64,000 nt of DNA from the NCBI GenBank assembly GCA_949987565.1, contig OX465101.1, positions 27,665,134 through 27,729,133 of the forward strand, in the 5' to 3' direction. This DNA comes from Luidia sarsii (taxonomy: Eukaryota > Echinodermata > Asteroidea > Paxillosida > Luidiidae). A program made the translations under genes and the position numbers. Shown piece by piece: positions 32,165-44,050 of the stretch (positions within the stretch are counted from its first letter, which is position 1; every line of letters begins with the position of its first letter). Below the pieces are notes generated by a model, which saw nothing but the letters and a program-made list of their open reading frames with translations, had not been told where the DNA came from and made no database searches.

Positions 32165-35100
32165 CTGAAATCACCAAAACAGGAGAGTGAAGAAAAGTCT
32201 TCATAATATAAAGGGGAAAACAAAGAAAAGAAGAAATTGCCCAGTGTTGAGTCCGTGTTTCCTGACCATTAACCCTAACCCCCAGTGCAGTGCCACACAC
32301 TCCAACAACTGACCAGAGAATGACTGTGAGCCCGTGGGTAAACTCACCCACGAAAGCAGCGCCAGTGCACTGCCACAAACTCCAACACTTTCACAAGTCC
32401 GAGGCCTTACAACCCCAAACCTGACTCAAAACAGTCTCACAGTGTATACAAAACACAATTCAGCAACACTGGTTTGCTACCCTAAATGTACTAAACCTAA
32501 CAAAACTCAACAGAATGGCAGAACCCGCTGGTGGATTTTGTGGTATTTGGAGAAGTTCAGGTTTTAACGAGGATGGAGGCTTATACCATGTTTCCTGCCA
32601 TCGAGTACTATAGATACAATATGATTTTGAGTCGAGGAGAATTGGGGTTTTGCCCAACCCAATGTACAATCTGCATTGCATGCTCAAAAAGAAAGAAAAA
32701 AAATCCAGGCAGCTCGGGCAGGATACCAACCAGTGACTCCTGCTTTCTAGAGCAGATGTCTGAACAACTGGACTACTGGTGTAGGTTGTATGAACAGTAT
32801 GCCAGTATTATCTGGTTCCTGTGAGGGGGTAATTCTCATTCCTCTTCAAAGTATGGTCTGCCAGTGGCTTCTGAGCCAATATTTCCAAACAAAGTGAAGG
32901 GTGACTGACTGGGGAGGACCCACACATAAGGGACGGATAGCTTAGGTGGGAGATTACTTTTACATTAAACCAATATAGTATTACAGTAGGTCTTATTAGT
33001 ATTAAAGGTGACTCGTGATTTGGACTCGACCTTTGTAACTCAGACTTGAGAGTCGAGACTTGACCTTTGTAACTCAGACTCAATAGTTGAAACTTGACCT
33101 TTGTAACTCATGACTCAGACTTGACCTTTGTAACTCAAACTCGAGACTTGACCTTTGTAACTCAAACTCGAGACTTGACCTTTGTAACTTATGACTCGGA
33201 CTTGACCTTTGTAACTCAAACTCGAGACTTGACCTTTGTAACTTATGACTCGGACTTGACCTTTGTAACTCAAACTCGAGACTTGACCTTTGTAACTTAT
33301 GACTCGGACTTGACCTTTGTAACTCAAACTCGAGACTTGACCTTTGTAACTTATGACTCGGACTTGACCTTTGTAACTCAAACTCGAGACTTGACCTTTG
33401 TAACTAAGACTCAAGACTTTACCTTTGTGGCTCATGATTCAGACTCCACCTTTGTGACTCAAGATGTGATTTGGACTCTGACTCGGACACTGGATTTTGT
33501 GACTCAGATAATGTAAGTCTGATAAAATACGGTAGTACTCTCAACAGAAGTAGGGATACAAAATTCACAAAATAAGGGTCACTATAGCCACTGACGTTGC
33601 ACAAGCTGGAGCACCGTTGATCTCAATCAGCCACACCCTGAAGTCCCTGTCTAGCAAGAAGTCAAAGCCAAACAGCTGAAAACTCCTGTAGTCCAGCCCA
33701 TCAGTGGTCACCTCCTGTACCACAAAGAAAGGAAGTCTTCATGTATTCTGCTAAAAAGTGGCTGGTGAAGTGATACAAATTGCTTACTAACTTAAAGGGA
33801 GGGTACACCATTTGAAAAGTGCCCAGTTTCCACACATTCCACTTGAGAAATTACTTACTCGTCAGGAAGTTTGTAATGGTATCAGACATTCCGTGAAATT
33901 TAGGTGCTTGAAAATCAACAGTTTTCGAGAATGAAAATTGAAGAGGAAATTTGTTGAACTTCCAATGGTCGGAAAAAAGAGTTCCTTTTACAAATAGCGC
34001 CCTCTATGTCTGAAAAAAGGTTAGCATTTAATTTTGTTTCCAAGATCTTTCTCATGACATGGTTGACAGATTGAGCAAAAACATGTTCTGTACTCCTGTA
34101 TACATCGATTAAGGATTCTTTGACCTATACAAATTGTGTACCTTACCTTTGAAAGACCCAAGTGCAAAACTCAATGAATGTGAAAATAGATGAAAGATAA
34201 AAATTAAAAAAAATCCAAGGTTTTGGAAAGGCCCTCAAAACACTTTTTTTTTTTTTTTTTCCTTTTTTTTTGGGGGGGGGGGGGGGTGGGGGTTATAATT
34301 GGAAAGGGTTTGTGTTTGGGGTAAGTCATTTCCTCAAGATAAAGTACGTTTCTGAAAAGAGCCGGTTACTCAGTATTTCGTTAAGTTGACACAAGAATAC
34401 CGCAAACCCCACGGCAGGGCTTAAACCCAGTGTCTAATAGATCCACTTTATAGCATATACCTCCTTGATAGCAGTTAGGCACGTCTTGATAATGCGGCGA
34501 AGCTGCGGCAATATGCCATCCTCCATACTGATCTCGTAATTCTCCTGAAGATACCTAAAATATCCATGATGCAACAGTACAGGTTAATAAGAATCACTTT
34601 AGCACAATCTCACAGCACGACCAATATCACCAACTATTTACATTTAAACAAGTATGATGTAACCCCGGGAATGAGGCTTTCCTGGAAAGAAAATTATTTA
34701 GTTGATGCTAACGGAAACCAAATATTTCCTTTTCAAGATAATCTGAGGCCCACTTTTAAACTTGACCAGATACACACAAAAATCTTCTCCAACTTTTGGT
34801 CTGGAATCAGATGACTTGATAAGAATCAAGCAGAAACAATTTCAAGTATAAATGTGAATAAGGAGAATACACAATCTGTATGAGATTACCGTGTTTTAAA
34901 GTGGGTGAACATAACCCATTACCCCAACACAAACAGGGATCAATGATCTTTGAATTACAAACAGGGATGTTAGTGACCGACAAAGTCATTTCCTGAAAAT
35001 CACTGAAGGCCAATAAATTGTGCGAATGCGAGTGAGCGCTTACGCGACCAAGAGATTCACGGCAGGGGTGCAGAGCCCTTCAGTTTTGGGGGCTTAAACA

Positions 35101-38100
35101 GATTAAAATGAGCAGTTTGAGATAGACTACCTGTTTGACATAAAATCTAAAAAAATTAAAAATTTAACCTAATAAAATGGTAATAAAATAAATAAATCAC
35201 ACAATTTTCCTGGAAATTTCCGGAAGTCTTACATCCCTGCACATTCTGGACCACCAAAATACACAACAGTGCCCGTTTTTTATTCAATTTGCCAAATGAA
35301 TGGTTAAAAATAAGTGGTTACCTGAAGTAAAAACAAAACTGCTGAACGCTGCTTACTGACACAAATGGCCAAATTGCAAAACTGCCAAACTTTAGAGGAC
35401 CCGATTTTTCAATCTCAGCAGGATACTATCTTGAGGAGGGTCCTCCTCGGGTCAAAGCAATTTACCTGTTGAACTCGGTGAAGAACATTTCGTTTCCTTC
35501 CTCAAATTTGCCATAGTTTTTAGACTGTGCCTCCTGTGGAAACAGAACGGGAAAATATCGAAATTATTAGTTTACTTGGGAGAGTGGACACGCGTTGGCC
35601 CTTCTGACATTCAGGGCTATGGTCAGGCTGATGTGTGGTGCCCATAGAGCTCTATAAATAAACTCATCGCGTGACGCGTGCCGACAAGGGGACTGCGATG
35701 CCGTTACCAAAGAGGTGCAAATGCATGGATTTCTACGGGGCAAACTAATCCCAATTTTTTACAAAAGAATGTAGGACACTAAAATTCGCCAATCCCTTGA
35801 GGTATTGATGGCCTTTCCTTTCGTTACTAAAAACCATTTCTATAGCATTTTAGTTTCCGCATTCACAACCTTTCGGCTATGCATTCCCCCATTCATATTA
35901 CGCACGATTGCTACTGACATCCTTCGAGCTGAAGTTGACCTCTTTGGTAATGGTGGATGCGCGTGCATGTCGGGTTGATAGGGGAGTGCGCACTCTAGTT
36001 TATTTACAGAGCTCTATGGTGGTGCGCCTGCTACCGTACCTACCTGGATGCAGTGGTTGGTCAAGTGGCTGGTGACATTCTCCAGGTCATCGGCTAGATA
36101 AGGCTCAGATGAGGTTCTCAGGACACCCTCCTTCATCAGGTAGATGTTGTACTCATGGTCCAGCAACACCCAGCACCTGAGAACCAAATGACAAGACCAA
36201 CTGGTTCATCGGACGGATGGACACCACCCGGTAAAAACGGAAACAGGGAAAGCCAAAGACAGCATGGCAAAGGGCAGTGCCATTAGATCTGCAAGAAATG
36301 AACCTTACATGGGGTGAAGCACAGTGTGTAGGCAGTGACAGAGGAAAGTGGAGGAAGTTGGTAGCAACCTTAGGAAGAACTTTAGTGGTGGAACATTATT
36401 AGGGCCTTTCCCACTACGAAAATAATCGCAATTTGAATCGCGATTCGAAAAACATTTCTTTTGGGGGGTCGTGTCCATACAGGCCGCAGCATCCCGTAAG
36501 CACAGATTTCTGTGTTAAGCAGAGCCATGAAATTGGGCCCTGATCTTCTCTGCTCATTAAGATATGCAATCAAACATTCATTTCATCCGGCAGTGTGAAT
36601 GGAGGATGGCGTAGCTTTTACCTTATATCAAACTTCCTGTCTCCCTTCAGTAGGAAAGGGGCTTCAATGTACTTCTGCACTACATGCGTTAGGGTCTGAC
36701 CATCGACGAAGTCTACCAGCCTGCCAGGATCATCCGATATGAGGATCCCTTCCCCTGTTGGGAGGAAAGAACGTGCAAGAAAACATAGTCTGTTCAGAGA
36801 TCGCTGACCGGAGGATGGGTTTGTCACCCAAATTCAAGGTCAAACAGAAATCAGTCCTGAGCTGGGTTCCCTTACCACCTATCGTAACTCGGTTTATGCC
36901 GGAAAACCCACCACGGTTATGATAGGCCACAAGTCATGGTTTCTATACATCACTCATTGCCTAGCCATTGATCGTAAAGTAACGAGTTTGGTGACATCGA
37001 CCTCTGATTTCATGGCTTTTGTGATGGGATCACACTCAGCTTATAGCAACTCAGCCAAGATGTTCTGCGCTGACCCCTGAAGCACAGCATCCATAGTCAT
37101 TAAGAAAATGGCTCCGGCAAACAACTTCTTATACCAAAAAGTTGACTTAGCATGTGTGGAAAAAGCTTTTTTCTGTCCGAGTAAGTTTCACTGCAGTGCT
37201 TAAGCAGCTCCATGACATTAGCCACTGGTGGCAAATAAAAGGCCCATGCAAATGCTATTCTAAAAAAACAAAAACAGCAGCCAGATATGATACCACAACT
37301 ACAGTGTTATTTAGTAATACCATTACTTTTGAGGAAAACTCACACAGTTTCATGAAATGGGCTGCTTGTTCCACTGCTTATAAATGCATCAGTTTCGTGG
37401 AGCCAAAACATACCTATAATTATTGTTACGTTTCTGTTTAATACAAGATTCAGCTGATTCATACAATTGATTCTCAGATGTATCAAAAATAGTAAGGACC
37501 CATCAGGAAGCTAATAAATTATTTTCCGGTATGTCTTAAGCCGCGTCCGCACTGGACTTAAAATGGGTAAACTAACCGAGCAAATGGGTAAATTGACCAT
37601 TTTAAGTCCAGTGCGGACAGCCCAGGAAGTTTTCCTCCCAGGTAACTTACCTGACTCCAGTGGGTAGTTTAACCCACCAACTTCTGCCCGGTTAAATTGA
37701 CCAGGTCAGTTTAACCGAGCCGAAAAGTCCAATCCGGACACGACGTCTCGGTAAACAACACGGTAAAAAACCACATCCGGTCCGGCGCAAGACTCGTGCG
37801 GGTGTGGGGTAGCAACGTGACTACAGTACATGCACATGTACTGTACATAATGTGCACACACGGCCGGTAGATTGTGTACAGACATCCAGTGAAAGGTCAC
37901 CACGAAAGTGCCCTCATGCATTTGTTTGTGCCAGTCGGTTAGTTTTACCGATCGTCTCGGTTAGTTTACCCGAGTCGAATAGTCCAAGTGCGGACGCCTG
38001 GAAGATTTACCCATTGGAATGTTACCCACGGGCTCGGTAAAAAATAAAGTCAAGTGCGGACACGGCTTTAGAAACTTAGAAATTCAAGAAGCCCCTTTAC

Positions 38101-39334
38101 CTTTGGCACCGGAGGATGACTTTGCGATCCACACACTGCCCAGACCGGAGGCCCTCGCCTCCTCCCAGCAGCGATGGAACGCTTCCCTGTCGTCGCAGCG
38201 CGGCCTCTTCTGCCGAAGTTCCTGGAGCCAGCTGAGGGAGTTGCCGTCGGTCTTGACATTGCTGCTGCTGTTGCTGCTGCTGCTGCTACTGTTGCTGCTG
38301 TTGCTGTTGTTGCTGACTGAGCGCGGCTGGATGATGAAGGTTCTCGGAAGCCAGTCCAGGCTGTCGCAGCCATCCAGCGCCGAGACCAGCTTGCTCTTGC
38401 GGCAGAGAGCCCCAGAGCCCCGATAGTAGTTGACCAGCTGAGTCAGACCAGGTCTGTGCCCTGCCAAGAAGAATAAGGCCTGGCTAAGTGACTATCAATC
38501 AGATCACAGGTTGCTTTCACCAAACTCATGGTAGCTATGACTAATCTTAAAAGTGATGCACTGAAACTACACAACCAACGATTACTAAGATGGATTAACC
38601 ATCGTCAGTTGAGGAATGGTGGATTGTAAGGCTGGAGGGAACTTTCTTCAAGGCAGAATGAACAGGCAGAATCATCAGATGACTTCAAAATGAACGGAGG
38701 GGGGATGTGGTGGTGGGGGGGGGGTCCCATTGACTGTTCAATGAAGAACATGTAGGGAAGATGTTTCGTACACAGACAATGCCAACAGACTTACATTGCT
38801 CACTGCACAAGCACAAAAGACGTCAATTTCATAATTTATGTGACTTTGGAAACAATTTGAAACACCTGAAATATGCTGAAATTAACTGACCAGTGTACAA
38901 CAGCTTTTCAAACATCATTGTGCTTTTTTGTGTCTTTTTGTTCTCTATTAGTATTATTACTCTTCTGCTAAAAAAGTGCTATTCTCACCATGAAAACCTT
39001 CAAGTTCAAGTTCAAATCTCAAACTGTGTATGAATCTATGATATCAGGCAAAACACACTAAACATCTCAATATCACACCAAGTTTTCCGAAGGGCAGCCT
39101 GTTCCGCTCGCCGAACACGAGATGAGCGTGCAAGGTGTCGGGGCTTGGAGCGGGCACACCGGCTCCCTCTGCCCGTCCGCTACCCGTCACCTCCTCACGG
39201 CAGCCACGCTCGCACCAGTCCGCCCTCCCTCGCAATGCCTCGGCCACGGCGGCATACACGGTGCTCTCTCGGTCTCGAACACCGAAGGTGTACTGCACAT
39301 CGCCAGCGGTGTTAACTGACTCGCACTTGATCAT
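32026..39334 (-). CDS. TTL: Tubulin tyrosine ligase (8 exons)
   Basis: Eight exons on the minus strand keep frame over 1302 bases (433 residues; human TTL has 377). TTL is the cytosolic ATP-dependent ligase that restores the C-terminal tyrosine of alpha-tubulin. Motifs in order: YTFGVRD near the start, [31 protein letters not shown] (ATP-grasp lysines K199 and K205), [42 protein letters not shown], then FQLFGFDF and [12 protein letters not shown] with metal-binding D366, E379 and N381. The GERNRLPFG and NYYRG blocks mark TTL itself rather than a TTLL enzyme. Extra length comes from a 13-residue N-terminal extension, an insertion with a Ser/Asn run in exon 2, and a longer Pro/Ser-rich C-terminus. 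The gene converges on the FOLH1-like gene. Confidence 0.95.
33019..33450. repeat. 27/54-bp higher-order minisatellite in TTL intron 7
   Basis: Two 27-base units alternate: both begin ACTTGACCTTTGTAACT and end either CAAACTCGAG or TATGACTCGG. About five alternations form the regular core (33118-33410). Open frames on both strands follow from the multiple-of-three unit. Confidence 0.9.
33596..33714 (-). CDS. TTL: TTL exon 7: metal-binding active site
   Basis: Acceptor GGTACAG; 119 bases. It encodes [11 protein letters not shown] and [13 protein letters not shown], with D366, E379 and N381. The donor GTCAGT is a weaker match than the others but is the one that keeps frame and joins to a residue pattern like that of vertebrate TTL. 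Confidence 0.93.
34461..34554 (-). CDS. TTL: TTL exon 6
   Basis: Acceptor ATTTTAG, donor GTATAT; 94 bases. It encodes [18 protein letters not shown], the helix before the active-site strands. Confidence 0.92.
34962..35239. mobile_element. hAT-like CAGGGAT MITE, copy 2, TTL intron 5
   Basis: Begins CAGGGATGTTAGTGACCGAC and ends GTCTTACATCCCTG; reverse-complement copy at 20113-20385. Confidence 0.6.
35466..35533 (-). CDS. TTL: TTL exon 5
   Basis: Acceptor TCCACAG, donor GTAAAT; 68 bases. It encodes [19 protein letters not shown], nearly identical to the TTL family block. Confidence 0.95.
36044..36176 (-). CDS. TTL: TTL exon 4
   Basis: Acceptor TTCTCAG, donor GTAGGT; 133 bases. It encodes [19 protein letters not shown], then RTSSEPY and HLTNHCIQ. 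Confidence 0.96.
36622..36754 (-). CDS. TTL: TTL exon 3
   Basis: Acceptor CCAACAG, donor GTAAAA; 133 bases. It encodes [27 protein letters not shown] and RKFDIR, ATP-grasp core strands. Confidence 0.96.
36871..37012. repeat. TCACAAAGCCTTG-type related repeat in TTL intron 2
   Basis: ACCTATCGTAACTCGGTTTA, CATGGTTTCTATACATCACTC and GTAACGAGTTTGGTGACATCG resemble the 45494 palindrome, diverged. Confidence 0.35.
37539..38067. mobile_element. Harbinger-like MITE, 529 bp, in TTL intron 2
   Basis: Reverse-orientation copy of 18298-18822, ends AGCCGCGTCCGCACTGGACTT and AAGTGCGGACACGGCT, flanked by TTA on both sides (37536-37538 and 38068-38070). Confidence 0.8.
38101..38460 (-). CDS. TTL: TTL exon 2 with Ser/Asn-run insertion
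   Basis: Acceptor TTGGCAG, donor GTAAAG; 360 bases. It encodes [22 protein letters not shown], a Ser/Asn run (about residues 134-153) and [12 protein letters not shown]. The run comes from an AGC/AAC trinucleotide repeat. A Harbinger-like element starts 34 bp beyond the donor. Confidence 0.95.
39079..39334 (-). CDS. TTL: TTL exon 1
   Basis: ATG at 39334 (A at -3); donor GTGTGA after a split Gly codon. Residues 1-14 precede the YTFGVRD block that starts vertebrate TTL. The exon ends in the highly conserved [11 protein letters not shown]. It is more GC-rich than its surroundings. Confidence 0.92.
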
Positions 39335-39560
39335 AGTCTTGGACTCAGCATTGTTGTCAATTTTGAATCAGTGAAGTTACAGAACTAGAATTTAAATACA
39401 TGATATACTAATGTAGTATACCTCTCTTCTTATTCCTCCATGAGTATACTAACTGATTACTGACACTACTGACATCATTTTTTTGTAAACATTCTCCAAA
39501 CGAACGTTCGTCGTCTGCTTCGGTACTGTCAAACGAACATTCAAAATGGCCGCCAAACTC
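39335..39560 (-). promoter_or_regulatory. Presumed TTL promoter / 5' UTR region
   Basis: This immediately precedes the TTL start. At 39543-39554 it reads AAAATGGCCGCC, close to the YY1 site that often lies at starts of TATA-less housekeeping genes. A near-repeat of AAACGAACGTTC and AAACGAACATTC lies at 39,497-39,540. A seven-codon upstream ORF (39351-39331) overlaps the main ATG. The transcription start is not known. Confidence 0.4.
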
Positions 39561-41630
39561 GGGACTTTTGACTGGTTAATAGTTGTAATAATACGTTTTT
39601 ACAGTATTCGAACACTGACGCATTTCTCTGACAAGTTCACATGATGCTGATGTTGTTTCGAGCTTTGAAAATAGAGCTGTGGACGGGTGCCTTGACAACG
39701 GCTCTTTTCAACATTAAACAAAACTTAATTACAATTTCAAAGACGAGCGCCCTCAAGACACATTTCCTGTGGAGACCGCGCGCTAGTCCCTCACTGTTCG
39801 CTATGAATAGCGCCCTCTACTAAAAGAGCTACGCTTAAAATATTAACTATTTCATGCATGAGCGAACTGACTGCGACTTCCTTTTCGATGATTTCGGGCA
39901 GCTTTTTGTGAAATAATTTCTGATTTAAAATTCCCACTTAATTGGAACCCAGGGTGTTCATTATCGTAAACCAAAAGTACTTGGAGTGTCTCTAATTTAA
40001 TTACGTCAAAAGTTATAAATCACGCGTCCTATAAAAACAAATTGTCACAGCATCAATGGCAGTATCAGGAGAGAAGCAGCAACAAAGTTAAGTCCTCTCG
40101 CAGTAAATATTGGCATGTTTTAAGGACACCTTACAATTATCCAATTATAAAATTTATCACCAAAAGAGATCCAAATAAGGTACACATGTAATGGCTCTCG
40201 TAGCCCCCATTGAAATAATTATACACCCACCATACCGAGCGATGTAAGATGACTGAAAGGGAAATGAATAAATAATGGTAAAAGCCACCGGATATAATCT
40301 CATCGTAAACGGGGAGTATAGGGACATGAATGGGCTCTCTGAAAGGGGTTAATTGTAAATTTTCGAAGCATTAGTCAGCAGTAGTCCTACATGATTGTAA
40401 TACTTATACAATCGCATTATAAAACTACGATTATATGATCGAATGAAAGGCTGTCTTTTATGGCGGATTTATGACCTGTTTTTTTTTCTTCAAACCAAGA
40501 CACCACTTCTGTCAACTTGAATACGCGTTGCACTAGGCCCTACCTAGCATAAAAGTGTCCGAGAGAGAATATATAAGGCCCCCTATATATCAAACAATAA
40601 TAACTCCCATGCGTCACGCAACGGGTTGGCGATGGTGTTTCACCGAATTCGCTCTTGGGGAAATCAAGTCCAGACCCTTGCAAAAGCTCTGTCGTTAAAT
40701 CGGTTTCATAAGACACCATCAAAGTTTCGAATCATAATAATGTTAGTATTTTATTTATAGTTTCAAAGATTTAGGCCAACAACGAAGAAGAAAAACAGCG
40801 TCCGTGAGCAGTTCAACACCATCGTCTACTTTTACATTACATGTATAGGCCTACTTTGAAAGTATAATTGGGGGCCTATCCCTAAATCATTCAAGAATGC
40901 AAGCCAATTATACATAATGATTGCATGTACATGTCCTATGAACGCGTCGTGCACAGAAGGCCATGGTCACTCGTCTGCAGGACGTGAGGGACTACACGTC
41001 TGCCCTACCGCCAGTAATGGACTCAATAATACTAGCGGAAAATACTATATACTACCGGCGGGATGCGACGGTCAGCAGAGAATAATGATTGAGGCATTAC
41101 TAACCTTGCATGTCCGGAACCCATGCCCATCCCATTATAGGCCTACCATTCGTGGTCTTCTTCTCGGGTCACTGCACAAGTCATGTCCAGTGAGTAGGGC
41201 ACATGCACGATCTGGCTTTTGTGTTACAACTTGAAAGCCTCCAGATCGTAGGCAGTACATGACTCTGGAAGAGAGGGGGCATAATATAAGGGACAACGAG
41301 CCCTTCCCCGGCCCCATTTAAAGGTCAAATATAACATTGGGAAGATGGGAAAACATTGATGTCCAAATCGATTTCCTTCAAATTTAGATAGTCATGATAA
41401 AATCCTCATGTATGTTGAATTCTTACGGTCTGTGATGCATGTACTTCTCGAGAAATCTTCACTCAAACATCGACTAATATAGTTTATTAATCGCGGGTAA
41501 TGGACCTTTACTATACGGCTGAACGTGCACGGTTATATTATCCCAGAGCATTCCACAGTAAGGTTTCTTTTCCTTTGTCTGACGGATATAACAGGCTATT
41601 CACGTTAAAATTATTTATGCATATACATGT
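39561..41630. other. Intergenic upstream of TTL, no gene seen
   Basis: AT-rich; a partial reverse copy of the 9285-type repeat lies near 41,380-41,470. No exon could be supported. Confidence 0.45.
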
Positions 41631-41752
41631 AGCAAATTGCTTACTAAGTAAAATTACCTTAAAGCAAATCTCAAAAATTAGGGCCTGACGTTTCGATCCT
41701 AGCAGGACCTTTCTGCCTTTGATCAAAACGTCAGGCCCTCCTATTTTTGATA
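41631..41752. mobile_element. Full palindromic-family element (short centre)
   Basis: AGCAAATTGCTTACTAAGTA to GGGCCTGACGTTTCGATCC and AGCAGGACCTTTCTGCC, then TTTGATCAAAACGTCAGGCC. Part of the second stem is deleted. Confidence 0.65.
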
Positions 41753-42679
41753 TAGGCCTACAATTATGTTCAAGTTATCCAAATGCCAAAGAAAATTTGA
41801 CTGGACTGGTAACTGAACCTAGCCCTCTGGTATAGTAATGCGCACATCCACCCCTTGTATGTATAGGTGCATGGTTGCCTTCATATAGCAGAGTATAATA
41901 TTATAGTAAACAACCTTTGGCCTATAATAATTTGCTGAATAAATTCAAATTGGCAATCAAAAGTATTTATTGCCAAGTGTATAAATTATAGCCTAATAGG
42001 CCTAAAAATACACGGACATCTTTTAGTATAGACTATATAACTGATTAATTGATTTCTTTGAGCTGTGTCAGGAACTGATTTTCATAAGTTAAATTTGATG
42101 AAACCTTACAAGCTATTCAATCTAAAACATTGTTAACATTTCACCTTAGGCCCCCAATACTAAACGAACAAAACCCCGGCGAATTATACAGAGGCAGAGA
42201 CTCAACCATTGCGCATTATGATATAACGCACCCATGAACGAAAACTATATAAGTATAACTATACGATGAAGTAATGGTGAAACAGGTAGGCCCTATAACC
42301 GGTACCGTATAATTATATGATTTACAGAATTACGACCTTTGTGCCCTGGATCAAAACGTCAGCCCCTCTAAATCATGTTTGCCATTGCCAGCCCCGCCAG
42401 CTTAGCCTAGCCTATATAGGTATTATCACTTATGACTAAATTTAACTCTGAGCATGAGCGAAGAGTCACTTCGCAAATCATCATCGCCATCATTATTTAT
42501 AATCCTTCGAAATCAAGACCGATGCGCTCATTAGGCTAATACGATAGGTGCCTATTGGTATTCACTGAATGACTGGAGTTTATTTACTGCAAAATATTCA
42601 AGAATTCGGTGAACGAAAATACCCTGGACTTCCGATTAGGCCTGTAGGCCTATAGGGGGCCTATCTCGTAAAAAAGGGA

Positions 42680-43560
42680 GTCTGTCAAAATTTGCGCGAA
42701 ACGCGAACTTTTGGCGCGTAAAATCCTCCCCCTCTTTTGTAAGACTCACGTCCAGAACAAAAGAGACGAAGGTGGGAAAGCGCGCGAAATTCGTCGGAAC
42801 GTGATTGGTTCTCATCCCCTCGCTTTTTTCGAGGGTGGGGGAGGCTCATTAAAAGCTTAATGGTCCACTGTTTTCGGGCACAATCGCAGGGTACGGGCGA
42901 GCAAGGCCACACAAAGGCACAAACAAAAGCTGCGGAGTTTTCTCTTTTCCCCCCTCCTCCTCCTCCTCCTCTCCCCCATGCATATCCACTTTTTTCTCTC
43001 AGCAGATGCAAGGATTTAGTCTTGATGAATGGGTATGCGCGGCATATGCGGTCCCGTCTCGGATCGCGGTCTTATTATTCGGCCGCTGCTCCGTTCCCGT
43101 GAAGTGATGGCATTTGCGCTCGGCCGGGGGATCGTGAGCAATCGCCCCCAGCACCCGGGCAGGCGGGCACGTGCTGGGGCGTGTGTCCACCGCGCTATCT
43201 CGACGCGCACGGCGGAGGCCCGGCCTGCCGGCTGGTGTCCCCCCCCCTCCCTCCTCCCTCCCTCCCCCCTCCCCGCTCCCCTCCCCGCTCGCAGACCGGC
43301 CGCTTATATTATAGCCTCCACACCCGCGCCACAGACGGCAATAACTTCGGATTATCCGGTGTCCCACGCCCCTCCGAACCGCCGTCTTCCCTCCCTCCCC
43401 CCTAGCTGTTGTCAGCGCGGAAAATGGCGGGAAAATGATTGTATGCCGGCCGACATGCCGAGTCAATAACCCGCCGTCCGAGCCCCCTATCAACAGGACG
43501 GCCGTCCCAGAGCGTGCCGGAGTCGCCTGCAAACTCGCTGATACGACAACAATGGTCATG
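42680..43560. other. CpG-rich block, possible unannotated promoter
   Basis: Strong rise in CpG and GC over an AT-rich background, with E2F-like TTTGCGCGAAA and TTTGGCGCG near 42,690-42,720, C/T-rich runs near 42,950 and 43,240-43,290, and GC boxes. Long open frames on both strands are expected from the composition and none resembles a known protein. Confidence 0.4.
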
Positions 43561-43864
43561 TTAGGATTTCGCGCCCTTTTTTTTTTAGAGGGGGAAGGGG
43601 GAGGGGTGGCTGAGTAATCAACACGGGCAGCTGCGTTAATGTCTTTGAAGGGAGTAATTAAATTCCAGCACTGTTTGGGCCGAGATAAGCGCATAACGTA
43701 TACAAATGTGGAGGCGGGCAGAAGGCAGCAAACGTGGGAAGGAAGGATACTGGCCTGCCACGCGTATACCGGTATATGATTGTGTTTGTCCCGGAAATTA
43801 TTCCTGCCCGCTCCTTCCGAAGGAGTAAACGAAACACACAACCATAAAATCGATCCAAAAGAAC

Positions 43865-44050
43865 ACATTTGTATATTTGAAAATTAGGAGGGCCTGACAT
43901 TTCGATCCGAGCAGGACTAAGCTTTCTCTGCCTTTGAGAAAGGCCCTGCATGCTAGTGCTATATATAATGATCAAAAGGTCAGACCCTCCTAATTTTTGA
44001 TCTTCGCATTTTGGTCATTTTAGTCAGTAAGCAGTTTGCAACATGTTTGC
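43865..44050. mobile_element. Full palindromic-family element
   Basis: GGAGGGCCTGACATTTCGATC, centre TCTGCCTTTGAGAAAGG, a disrupted inverse arm, then the complete tail TTTTGGTCATTTTAGTCAG and AAGCAGTTTGCAAC. Confidence 0.65.

Noticed and set aside
33019..33450. CRISPR-like array
   Set aside because: The spacers are themselves repeated (A-B-A-B), units are contiguous, and the window is animal nuclear DNA.
33094..33516. 140-codon frame of DLTFVTQTR repeats
   Set aside because: Nine-residue periodicity follows from the 27-bp satellite in a TTL intron.
42999..43868. 289-codon minus-strand ORF
   Set aside because: It lies in GC-rich DNA where stops are rare, is Gly/Arg/Pro-rich with no domain, and other frames are open too.
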